In this document: piece after piece, positions 1-6,273 of the stretch
Layout of the letters: each line of letters starts with the position of its first letter
How positions within the stretch are numbered: position 1 is the stretch's first letter
Assembly (NCBI GenBank): GCA_959605945.1
Contig: CAUHGY010000090.1
Coordinates: 1-6,273, forward strand
Direction: 5' to 3'
Length of the DNA stretch: 6,273 bases
Origin: an uncultured Clostridia bacterium
GTDB taxonomy: Bacteria > Bacillota > Clostridia > Christensenellales > Borkfalkiaceae
Notes under the pieces: model-generated
Told to the model about the DNA's origin: nothing
Database searches by the model: none
Seen by the model: the letters and a program-made list of their open reading frames with translations, nothing else
Made by a program: the position numbers and the translations under genes

Positions 1-2
1 AA

Positions 3-22
3 CACAATGCTTTGGCATTGTG
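3..22. repeat. Perfect 8-bp hairpin at the left edge
   Basis: CACAATGC (3-10) and GCATTGTG (15-22) are exact reverse complements around a TTTG loop. On the + strand the stem is followed by GC-rich sequence rather than a run of T, so it is not a + strand intrinsic terminator. Read on the - strand the stem would run off the window after two T residues, so it could be the terminator of a leftward or convergent gene lying outside; this cannot be decided here. Confidence 0.55.
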
Positions 23-71
23 CGCGGCAGCGGGACTTTAATATTATAATACAAGAAAAAAACAGTATTTC

Positions 72-152
72 AACTAAACCCGTATTTTGCCGCAAGGCAA
101 AAGCAAGGCGACAGCCTTAGGCAAAAATAAGTTTTTTCTTAAAGGTTTAGTT
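72..152. repeat. 81-bp nested inverted-repeat element (possible small dispersed repeat or structured RNA)
   Basis: Outer arms AACTAAACC (72-80) and GGTTTAGTT (144-152) are a perfect 9-bp inverted repeat. Inside lie two hairpins: TTTTGCC/GGCAAAA (85-91/96-102) closed by a GCAA loop, and AAGGC/GCCTT (105-109/114-118) around GACA. A second GGCAAAA copy (120-126) could instead pair with 85-91, giving a mutually exclusive long-arm fold. GCAAGGC occurs twice (92-98 and 103-109). A weak TAAG/CTTA pair flanks six T residues (128-141). The element lies 91 bases upstream of the hydrolase start codon. Seen: the repeats. Inferred: either a MITE-like or REP-like non-coding repeat, or a leader RNA with a multi-arm fold. 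No clear target-site duplication is visible at the ends, and I do not recognise a known riboswitch core. Confidence 0.5.
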
Positions 153-242
153 ATAACATAAGCGTCGCAAGATAAATTGAGAACGTGTTTGCCTGTAGTT
201 GTACGGCGCGCAGCGGGTTAAAATATTGTAAGGGAGATATTT

Positions 243-1079
243 ATGGAAATATTTCGCGTAGATTTATATGATTATTTCGGGCTGAAACGGCAGCCGGGTG
301 CGGAAGGGAATCTTATCGTTTATAAAAATTTTTATCCGCAAGGTTACGATGCGAACCGTCGCCGTCCCGCGGCTTTAATTATCGGCGGCGGAGGATATTC
401 TTACGTATCGGAAAGGGAAAAAGAACCTGTTGCCGTCCGTTTTCTTGCGAAAGGATATAATGTTTTTGTGCTGGAATATTCGTGCACGCCGCTGCATTTT
501 CCCGTTCAGCTTATCGAAGGGTGCATGTCTATAGCTTATATAAGGGAAAACGCCGTCTCGCTCGGCGTAGACGTCGAACATATAGTTGCGGCGGGCTTTT
601 CCGCAGGCGGACATCTTGCGGGAATGCTTGCGACAATGTACGGCGATGAAGAAGTTATAAGCGCTCTCGGAAACAGAGCGGAGCTGTGCCGCCCGGATGC
701 AGTCGTGCTGTCTTATCCCGTAATAACATCGGGAAGCAAAGCTCATGAAAGCAGCATCGAGAACATCAGCGGCGGCAATACGGAGTTGAAGAAGAGGCTT
801 TCGCTTGAAAAACGGGTGACGGCGCAGTCTTCGCCTGCATTTATATGGTGTACGGCCGCAGACAGTGCAGTGCCTGCGGAAAACAGTCTGCTTATGGCAA
901 AAGCATGTCTGGATGCAGGCGTGCCGTGCGAGCTGCACATGTTTGAAGAAGGTCCGCACGGACTTTCCGTCTGTAACGAGGAAACGTCTGAGAACGGGGC
1001 AGTATGGCCCGCCGTTGAAAAATGGCTTGATTTGGCCTTTGTTTGGCTGGAAAACAGAAATTTCGGATTGAAAAAATAA
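243..1079 (+). CDS. Alpha/beta-hydrolase fold esterase (BD-FAE / Aes-like)
   Basis: A 278-residue cytosolic serine hydrolase; no signal peptide or membrane segment is visible. Residues 48-52 (GGGGY) form the oxyanion-hole loop after a hydrophobic strand. The nucleophile elbow GFSAGG (118-123) gives Ser120. Asp207 in the TAADSAVP segment and His239 in EGPHG complete the expected Ser-Asp-His triad in the right order. The family hydrolyses small carboxylic esters, including acetylated sugars and acyl carbohydrates; the actual substrate cannot be read from sequence. The start is supported by AGGGAGA (231-237), six bases before ATG. The patatin-like gene starts 18 bases after the stop on the same strand, so the two are probably co-transcribed. 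No convincing promoter was found: a TATAAT occurs at 45-50, but no matching -35 box lies upstream of it. The fold assignment is firm; the substrate is unknown. Confidence 0.87.
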   Translation: MEIFRVDLYDYFGLKRQPGAEGNLIVYKNFYPQGYDANRRRPAALIIGGGGYSYVSEREKEPVAVRFLAKGYNVFVLEYSCTPLHFPVQLIEGCMSIAYIRENAVSLGVDVEHIVAAGFSAGGHLAGMLATMYGDEEVISALGNRAELCRPDAVVLSYPVITSGSKAHESSIENISGGNTELKKRLSLEKRVTAQSSPAFIWCTAADSAVPAENSLLMAKACLDAGVPCELHMFEEGPHGLSVCNEETSENGAVWPAVEKWLDLAFVWLENRNFGLKK

Positions 1080-1097
1080 AAGGAAGCGTAATATAAA

Positions 1098-1883
1098 ATG
1101 ACGAAAAAATTGGGGTTGGCATTGGGCTCCGGCGGCAGCCGCGGAGTAGCGCATATAGGCTTTTTAAAAGCATTGGAAGAAAACGGCATAAAGCCCGATT
1201 ATATTGCGGGAAGTTCAATGGGTTCGGTTGTCGGAGCATGCTATGCATCCGGAATGTCGCCTGACGCCATGTATCGGGAAGTGATGAAACTTAAATTTTC
1301 GGATATTTTTGATCTTTCTGTCAATCCGCTCGGCAATGCCGCGCTTCTGCGCTCCGGGAAAATGCATAAAAAATTAAAATCGCTTCTTAAAGATCTGACT
1401 TTCGATCAACTGAAAATACCGTTTTGCGCCGTCGCCGTGGACGTGGTGAGCGGTAATTTGGTGGTTCTCGGCGGAAAAAACAACGTGGCGGAAGCCGTCA
1501 CCGCAAGTTCTTCGATACCTTGCATATTCCGCCCCGTCATCAAGGACAACATGGTGCTGGTGGACGGCGGCATAAAATGCAGAGTTCCCGTAAACGAAGT
1601 GAGAGATATGGGCGCGGATGTCGTTATCGGTGTCGACGTGCTTGGAAAGACCCGAGTTTGCGATAAAAAATACAACATACTGTCGCTGTTGCTGCGTTTC
1701 TGCGAGATAATGGATGCCGAAGTGACCGCTTTGAAATTGCCGGGGCAACATCCGGATTTGTTTTTGGAACCCGATATGGGAGATATGTCTCAATATAAGT
1801 TTAAAGATCTTGATAAATCCTATGAATCGGGTTATAAATGCGGCATCGAGAATATGGAAAAAATTAAGCAGCTGTTAAGTTGA
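1098..1883 (+). CDS. Patatin-like phospholipase family protein (RssA/YchK type)
   Basis: A 261-residue protein with the whole patatin signature. The glycine-rich oxyanion loop GSGGSRG (10-16) sits almost at the N-terminus. The nucleophile elbow GSSMG (38-42) places Ser40, and the DGG motif (156-158) supplies Asp156 of the Ser-Asp dyad. The conserved SSSIPCIFRPV stretch (137-147) precedes the DGG region, as in bacterial patatins. Members hydrolyse acyl chains of phospholipids or other lipids; the short bacterial form has no toxin-type extensions and is usually a housekeeping cytoplasmic or membrane-associated enzyme of poorly defined substrate. Length is typical of this short class. The ribosome binding site AGGAAG (1081-1086) lies about 11 bases before ATG, slightly far, but it directly follows the hydrolase stop, suggesting translation within a shared operon. 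The dyad looks intact, so it should be active. Confidence 0.93.
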   Translation: MTKKLGLALGSGGSRGVAHIGFLKALEENGIKPDYIAGSSMGSVVGACYASGMSPDAMYREVMKLKFSDIFDLSVNPLGNAALLRSGKMHKKLKSLLKDLTFDQLKIPFCAVAVDVVSGNLVVLGGKNNVAEAVTASSSIPCIFRPVIKDNMVLVDGGIKCRVPVNEVRDMGADVVIGVDVLGKTRVCDKKYNILSLLLRFCEIMDAEVTALKLPGQHPDLFLEPDMGDMSQYKFKDLDKSYESGYKCGIENMEKIKQLLS

Positions 1884-1915
1884 ACGTTTTTTAACTTGGC
1901 TGCAGTATGTCTTTT

Positions 1916-1952
1916 AGCAGAGAGCTCGCATAAGCCTTATGCGAGTTCTGCT
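1916..1952. repeat. Strong hairpin 3' of the patatin gene, no U-tract
   Basis: CTCGCATAAG (1925-1934) and CTTATGCGAG (1936-1945) are perfect reverse complements separated by one base; sterically this gives an 8-bp stem with a 5-nt loop. After a small internal loop the outer arms AGCAGA (1916-1921) and TCTGCT (1947-1952) also pair. It begins 32 bases after the patatin stop, where a transcript end is expected. Neither strand has a run of T after the stem, so it is not a standard intrinsic terminator. It may protect an mRNA 3' end, be a relic terminator, or be a protein-binding palindrome. Confidence 0.6.
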
Positions 1953-2097
1953 GAGTGTAATTAAAGTCGGGTAAGGTTTGAGTACGATAGATTTTTTTGT
2001 TTTCCGAGAAATTATTTATTATGCTCTTCAAAATACCGGGTTTGTCAATTACGCACCGAATTTTTAATAAAAATACCTTAATAATTAAAAAAATCCG
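1953..2097. other. AT-rich intergenic stretch without a gene
   Basis: No ORF with a ribosome binding site or recognisable protein is seen here. It contains several A and T runs. Its right end, with A-tracts at 2087-2093, lies just upstream of the tRNA promoter and may act as an UP-type enhancer. AATTAAAAAAA (2083-2093) and TTTTTTTAATT (2103-2113) are an 11-bp A/T-only inverted repeat whose loop contains most of the tRNA -35 box. Confidence 0.5.
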
Positions 2098-2126
2098 TTG
2101 ATTTTTTTTAATTTTTGTGATAAGAT
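2098..2126 (+). promoter_or_regulatory. Promoter of tRNA-Thr
   Basis: A TTGATT -35 box (2098-2103), a 17-bp spacer and a TAAGAT -10 box (2121-2126) preceded by TGA form an extended -10 promoter of the housekeeping sigma type. Expected transcription start is about 2133, some 27 bases before the mature tRNA 5' end. A-tracts lie directly upstream. Confidence 0.7.
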
Positions 2127-2159
2127 AATTAAGCTGTTTTAAGATAAAGGTTTATTTTT

Positions 2160-2235
2160 GCTGGTGTGGCTCAGTCGGTAGAGCAGCTGATTCGTAATCA
2201 GCAGGTCAGCGGTTCAAGTCCGCTCACCAGCTCCA
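2160..2235 (+). tRNA. tRNA-Thr (anticodon CGT), CCA encoded
   Basis: A complete 76-base cloverleaf. The acceptor arm GCTGGTG (2160-2166) pairs with CACCAGC (2225-2231). The D stem is GCTC/GAGC (2169-2172/2181-2184). The anticodon stem GCTGA/TCAGC (2186-2190/2198-2202) encloses the loop TTCGTAA, with anticodon CGT at 2193-2195. The T stem AGCGG/CCGCT encloses TTCAAGT. The discriminator base T is followed by encoded CCA (2233-2235). The CGT anticodon reads the threonine codon ACG, and the G1-C72 and C2-G71 pairs fit threonine identity. It stands alone with its own promoter and terminator. No integrase or duplicated tRNA 3' end is visible nearby, so there is no sign of use as an attachment site in this window. 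Confidence 0.97.
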
Positions 2236-2244
2236 ATAAAAAAG

Positions 2245-2279
2245 ACCGATTTCGTTGGTAAAACGTTATCGGTTTTTTT
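2245..2279 (+). terminator. Intrinsic terminator of tRNA-Thr
   Basis: ACCGAT (2245-2250) pairs with ATCGGT (2268-2273), and inside it CGTT pairs with AACG across a symmetric TT/TT internal loop. The stem is followed by T residues to 2279 and preceded by an A-run, the classic Rho-independent layout. It begins 10 bases after the tRNA CCA. Confidence 0.88.
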
Positions 2280-2555
2280 GTTGTTAAAATGTGCAAAAAT
2301 CAATTGAACCATTATTCATACTGCTTCTATAATAATTATTTTTCTGATTCTATAAAAATTAAAACTCATTTGTTTTAATAACAGGTTGCGTTTTATTGTT
2401 ATCAGGATCGGTGTGAATTTGTTTACGGTTTTCTGTTTTATAATTGAATTTGCTTGCCGAATAAATGAAAACCGTTGAATGCATATTTCTGCAATTAAAC
2501 GACTTCGCGGGCGATTTGTATGAAACAAAAGAAAAATTGAAAATTTAATATTTTT
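2280..2555. other. AT-rich gap between tRNA and nitroreductase, no supported gene
   Basis: About 276 bases with no ORF that has a ribosome binding site or family-like composition on either strand. The leftward reading frame that crosses it is rich in Ile, Lys, Phe and Asn and runs into the nitroreductase antisense, so it is not credible. The only clear structure is a 9-bp inverted repeat, ACGGTTTTC (2425-2433) and GAAAACCGT (2467-2475), with 33 bases between the arms. It may be decayed intergenic DNA. Confidence 0.55.
2425..2475. repeat. 9-bp inverted repeat with 33-base spacer
   Basis: ACGGTTTTC (2425-2433) and GAAAACCGT (2467-2475) are exact reverse complements. The long loop and lack of a following T-run argue against a terminator. 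It could be an operator pair, a small-element end pair, or chance in AT-rich DNA. Confidence 0.4.
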
Positions 2556-2584
2556 TTGTTGCATTTTCAGCTTAAAGATAATAT
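2556..2584 (+). promoter_or_regulatory. Candidate promoter of the nitroreductase gene
   Basis: A TTGTTG -35 box (2556-2561), a 17-bp spacer and a TAATAT -10 box (2579-2584) fit a housekeeping sigma promoter. The predicted start at about 2591 gives a short leader of some 20 bases to the ATG at 2612, containing the ribosome binding site. The -35 box matches only the first three consensus bases, so this is moderate evidence. Confidence 0.5.
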
Positions 2585-2611
2585 CATAAAATAAAAAAGG
2601 ATAAAGGATAA

Positions 2612-3136
2612 ATGGATTTTGAAAAGATTTGCCTGAACAGATTTTCCGTGCGCAGTTTTGCGGATAAACCCGTCGACAGGGAAACAATCGCTAAAATAAC
2701 CGCGCTTGCGCGGATTGCTCCCAGTGCAAGGAACCGTCAGCCTTACGAGATTTTTATCGCCGACAGCGATGAATCGGTGGCAAAAATCACAGACGCAAAC
2801 GCCATGATGTTCGGCGCAAAACTCGTTTTCGTTGTATGTTCGGACAGTAACGGATACTGGTGTAACCGATTCAGCGGCAGGGACTTTACTTTGCAGGATA
2901 TAGGTATCGTTGCCACCACCATCATGTACGCATGTGAAGAATACGGGCTGGGGTCGGTATACGTATGTGCATTCGATCCGTCAAAAGTCAAAAAAAATCT
3001 GAGTCTTCCCGATAACCTTTTGCCGGAATGCCTTATCGTTGCGGGCTATAAAGGAGAAAACGCCAAGCCTTCCGCCATGCACGCCGAAAGAAAATCTGCA
3101 GATAAGTTGTTTCATTTTATCGGAGAGACGGACTGA
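2612..3136 (+). CDS. Nitroreductase family protein (FMN-dependent oxidoreductase)
   Basis: A 174-residue single-domain flavoprotein of the NfsB/FRP superfamily, in its short class. The N-terminal motif NRFSVRSF (9-16) and APSARNRQP (36-44) provide the usual FMN phosphate and ring contacts (Arg10, Arg14, Ser38, Arg40, Asn41, Gln43). The conserved helix QDIGIVATTIMYACEEYGLG (95-114) is the dimer and FMN-binding helix, followed by the GSVYV strand. The C-terminus carries the late GYxxE-like turn (GYKGE, 145-149) and basic tail typical of the family. Such enzymes use NAD(P)H to reduce nitro compounds, quinones or related electrophiles; the native substrate is not predictable. Translation start is supported by AAAGGA upstream of ATG. 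The gene appears monocistronic, with its own promoter, and is convergent with the YwlG-like gene. Confidence 0.93.
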   Translation: MDFEKICLNRFSVRSFADKPVDRETIAKITALARIAPSARNRQPYEIFIADSDESVAKITDANAMMFGAKLVFVVCSDSNGYWCNRFSGRDFTLQDIGIVATTIMYACEEYGLGSVYVCAFDPSKVKKNLSLPDNLLPECLIVAGYKGENAKPSAMHAERKSADKLFHFIGETD

Positions 3137-3258
3137 AAGCGCGTAAAATTAAAAACTTTATTTTTCGGTTTGTTAAATTTTTCCGCCGCGCATAGAAAAA
3201 CGTAAAAGAGCTTTTTTATGAGCGACCACGGCATTTTGCACGGTTATGTTTTAAAATG

Positions 3259-3299
3259 TTTGTCGGGCGGTCTGCGTAAAATGCAGACCGCCCGACAAA
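3259..3299. repeat. Perfect 17-bp-arm palindrome between convergent genes (possible bidirectional terminator)
   Basis: TTTGTCGGGCGGTCTGC (3259-3275) and its exact reverse complement (3283-3299) enclose a 7-base loop GTAAAAT. The GC-rich stem is far stronger than needed for a terminator and lies between the stop codons of two convergent genes, where a shared terminator is expected. It lacks an adjoining U-tract on the + strand: AAAATTCG follows, and TTTTTT only appears from about 3310. On the - strand the stem is followed by CATTTTAAAA, a weak U-run. It may work as a pausing or mRNA-stabilising hairpin, a leaky terminator, or a copy of a dispersed palindromic repeat. Confidence 0.75.
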
Positions 3300-3348
3300 A
3301 TTCGAAATATTTTTTGATAAGTAAATGATAAATTCGCGGCAAAATCCG

Positions 3349-3897
3349 TCAAAGCAGATTTTCGTCGTATATAGCCCTTATTCCGCCGATGAATTTGGGG
3401 CGCACACGTGCGCAAACGATATTAGCTTTGCCGATTTTGTTTACCGAAAGTCTCACGGGCACCGCCACTTTTTTCAGGTGCATGCCTATGAGGGTGCCGC
3501 CGATATCAAGTCCTGCATCGGCTTTAATTTCTTCGATAACTACAGGATTTTCAAAATTCGCATATGCTATAGTTGCAAGAGATCCGCCTGCTTTTTTCTG
3601 CGGAATGACATTCACGCGCTCTGCATTCGGCACAGCGGCGCGTTCTGTGACTATCGCGCGGTTAAGATGTTCGCAGCATTGGACGGCAAGAAACAAGCCC
3701 CTTTCTTTTAATACCGAATAGAGACCGTCAAATATTTCTTTTGCGATGTCCGGGTCCGAATTTGTTCCGATCTTTGCTCCGGTTACTTCACTTGTAGAGC
3801 ATCCGACCACCAGAATGTCGCCTTTGCAGAGTTTTGCCGCATCGACGAGTTCTGTCGCAACTCTGATGCAGTCTTGTTTAATATTTTCTTTTTCCAT
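3349..3897 (-). CDS. ywlG: YwlG-like protein, UPF0340 / DUF436 / TIGR01440 family
   Basis: A 182-residue protein, the normal length for this family (about 180). It shows the family's conserved blocks in order: GCSTSEVTG (32-40), IGT (43-45), QCCEHLNRA (73-81), AGGSLATIAY (103-112), DAGLDIGGTLIGMH (127-140), VPVR (146-149) and RPKFIGGIRA (166-175). The function of the family is not established; conserved Cys, His and Asp residues suggest a ligand or metal site, but that is inference. In Bacillus subtilis the homologue is YwlG. The start codon is supported by AGGAGA (+ strand 3903-3908), seven bases before ATG. It has its own leftward promoter and is probably monocistronic, convergent with the nitroreductase and divergent from the 23S rRNA gene. 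Confidence 0.95.
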   Translation of the reverse strand: MEKENIKQDCIRVATELVDAAKLCKGDILVVGCSTSEVTGAKIGTNSDPDIAKEIFDGLYSVLKERGLFLAVQCCEHLNRAIVTERAAVPNAERVNVIPQKKAGGSLATIAYANFENPVVIEEIKADAGLDIGGTLIGMHLKKVAVPVRLSVNKIGKANIVCARVRPKFIGGIRAIYDENLL

Positions 3898-4007
3898 ATT
3901 TTATCTCCTAACTTTTCAGGACTTACTATATAATTGTTTAGCAGATGTCGGTTTTTGTTTAGCCGCCCGCAAAACTGATTGTATAATAGCGCAATTTATT
4001 TTTCATT

Positions 4008-4036
4008 ATTATATCACCGGTCTGTCTTAAAAGCAA
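4008..4036 (-). promoter_or_regulatory. Promoter of the YwlG-like gene
   Basis: On the - strand a TTGCTT -35 box (4031-4036) and a perfect TATAAT -10 box (4008-4013) are separated by 17 bp. The predicted start near 4001 leaves a leader of about 100 bases before the ATG at 3897. A second A/T-rich -10-like stretch, TATTATAC, lies nearer the gene (about 3981-3988), so the exact start is uncertain. Confidence 0.6.
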
Positions 4037-4053
4037 TAAAAAACTTTGTTAAA

Positions 4054-4075
4054 GGGAGATATTATGTTAGTTTAG
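4054..4075 (+). other. Orphan ribosome binding site with a 3-codon reading frame
   Basis: GGGAGA (4054-4059) is followed by ATG TTA GTT TAG (4064-4075). The context resembles the hydrolase start (AAGGGAGATATT then ATG), but the frame stops after three codons, so no protein gene is supported. It could be the remnant of a lost gene start or chance. No promoter reading rightward was found just upstream. Confidence 0.25.
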
Positions 4076-4077
4076 GG

Positions 4078-4103
4078 AGCGGCGGCGGAAAAGTTTCCGC
4101 GCT
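4078..4103. repeat. GC-rich hairpin upstream of the rRNA promoter
   Basis: GCGGAA (4085-4090) pairs with TTCCGC (4095-4100) around AAGT, and the flanking AGC (4078-4080) can pair with GCT (4101-4103) across a 4-base bulge. No T-run follows directly on the + strand; TTTTT appears only from 4122. It may be a relic terminator or insulator before the rRNA promoter. Confidence 0.4.
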
Positions 4104-4125
4104 GAAAAGAGAACGCTGAAATTTT

Positions 4126-4197
4126 TACAAAAAAAATTAAAAAATGTAGAAAATGCTTTGAAAAACACTTGACTTAAAAATTTAATAATGTTAATAT
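4126..4197 (+). promoter_or_regulatory. rRNA-type promoter of the 23S gene with A-rich UP region
   Basis: A TTGACT -35 box (4169-4174), a 17-bp spacer and a TAATAT -10 box (4192-4197) preceded by TGT make a strong extended -10 promoter. Upstream, 4130-4168 is dominated by A-tracts, like the UP elements of rRNA promoters that bind the RNA polymerase alpha C-terminal domain. Expected start is about 4204. It points into the 23S gene and is followed by no other gene, so it is the best candidate for the rrl promoter. Confidence 0.78.
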
Positions 4198-4272
4198 ATA
4201 CAAGCTATCGTTTAAGAGATGGCATTTTTTGTGGCGTTTTAATAAAGCCATAACCGACAGCTGCCGGTTTCC

Positions 4273-4284
4273 GAAGTTTAACAA
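4273..4284 (+). promoter_or_regulatory. boxA-like antitermination site (weak)
   Basis: GAAGTTTAACAA shares its last eight bases, TTTAACAA, with the extended boxA of Escherichia coli rRNA leaders, but the 5' GCTC part is changed. A NusB/NusE-binding site is expected in an untranslated rRNA leader, and the position (about 70 bases after the predicted start) is right. The match is partial. Confidence 0.35.
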
Positions 4285-4430
4285 CTGCATAGGAAAAGAA
4301 GAGATTAAGACTGAGAAAGTAAATCTCGAGAAATAAAACTTTGAAGTACAATAAGGCAAAGAGCAAAAAAGACTAAGAAAGAAGAATAGGTTAATACGGA
4401 AAAATACGTAGGAAACGATTCACGAAGAAA

Positions 4431-4466
4431 TAGTCGAGTAGAAAGTATAGTCAAGGAAGTAGAAAG
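4431..4466 (+). repeat. Imperfect tandem repeat in the rRNA leader
   Basis: TAGTC followed by AGTAGAAAG occurs twice: TAGTC at 4431-4435 and 4448-4452, AGTAGAAAG at 4437-4445 and 4458-4466, with a spacer difference of four bases between the units. It probably reflects slippage in purine-rich spacer DNA. Confidence 0.5.
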
Positions 4467-4502
4467 AAATTCGACGGATTGCGAGAGCGATCTGGAAAGA
4501 AA

Positions 4503-6273
<1,771 letters not shown>

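Larger units (their letters stand above)
4204..4502 (+). other. 23S rRNA precursor leader (purine-rich, structured)
   Basis: About 300 bases between the predicted start and the mature 23S 5' end, with no protein gene. The first part can form small stems: ATGGC/GCCAT (4219-4223/4247-4251) and AACCG/CGGTT (4252-4256/4265-4269). From about 4286 the sequence is overwhelmingly purine and contains a GAGATT/AATCTC pair (4301-4306/4322-4327) and, just before the 23S, a 6-bp hairpin GATTGC-GAGA-GCGATC (4477-4492). The text resembles the distal half of a clostridial 16S-23S spacer (inference), which would fit an rrl unit that kept its processing leader but lost the 16S. The purine-rich strand would pair with a pyrimidine-rich 23S 3' flank for RNase III-type processing; that flank lies outside the window. 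Confidence 0.65.

Noticed and set aside
45..50. TATAAT as the hydrolase promoter
   Set aside because: No -35-like hexamer lies at 16-18 bp upstream, and the 81-bp repeat element would then lie in the leader; possible but not supported.
375..1248. Several leftward frames opposite the hydrolase and patatin genes
   Set aside because: They are shadows of two well-supported genes with intact catalytic motifs and good ribosome binding sites.
2160..2235. tRNA-Thr as an integration site of a mobile element
   Set aside because: No integrase, no duplicated tRNA 3' end and no foreign-looking gene block follow it; the downstream neighbours are ordinary chromosomal genes.
2316..2687. A 123-codon leftward open frame in the tRNA-nitroreductase gap
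   Set aside because: Its start lies inside the nitroreductase gene on the opposite strand and its composition is that of translated AT-rich non-coding DNA; no motif or supporting context.
3205..3222. AAAAGAGCTTTTTT as a terminator of the nitroreductase
   Set aside because: The only pairing is A/T-rich with a two-base loop, which cannot form a stable stem.
3325..4030. Rightward frames opposite the YwlG-like gene
   Set aside because: The leftward YwlG protein matches its family over the full length; the rightward frames are complements of it.

Overview
The window most likely comes from a low-to-moderate GC Clostridia-type Bacillota, probably an uncultured gut or anaerobic lineage. This is inferred from several signs: a YwlG/DUF436 gene (a mostly Firmicutes family), a tRNA-Thr with encoded CCA, strong AGGGAGA/AGGAGA ribosome binding sites, and 23S rRNA stretches (such as the 5' end and the segment near the right edge) that read like clostridial 23S. 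A genus cannot be named from the sequence alone.

Layout from left to right. Bases 1-242 are non-coding and hold a perfect 8-bp hairpin at the edge and an 81-bp nested inverted-repeat element. Bases 243-1883 hold two same-strand, closely spaced serine hydrolase genes: an alpha/beta-hydrolase (esterase-like), then a patatin-like phospholipase. A strong hairpin without a U-tract follows. A tRNA-Thr(CGT) with its own extended -10 promoter and a good intrinsic terminator lies at 2160-2235. After a 376-base AT-rich gap comes a single-gene nitroreductase unit (2612-3136). It converges on a leftward YwlG/DUF436 gene (3349-3897), and between the two stop codons sits a palindrome with perfect 17-bp arms. 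From about 4503 to the right edge is the 5' part (about 1.77 kb, roughly 60 percent) of a 23S rRNA gene, preceded by an rRNA-type promoter with an A-rich upstream tract and a purine-rich leader of about 300 nt.

How the parts work together: apart from the hydrolase/patatin pair, which looks like a two-gene operon for ester or lipid hydrolysis, the units are independent housekeeping or accessory transcripts. The most notable point is that the 23S gene has no 16S gene upstream. Its nearest upstream neighbour is transcribed away from it and it carries its own promoter, so it looks like an unlinked (freestanding) rrl rather than part of a 16S-23S-5S operon. No defence system, mobile element with a transposase, CRISPR array or clearly new protein system is visible. 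The non-coding palindromes are the other items worth a second look.
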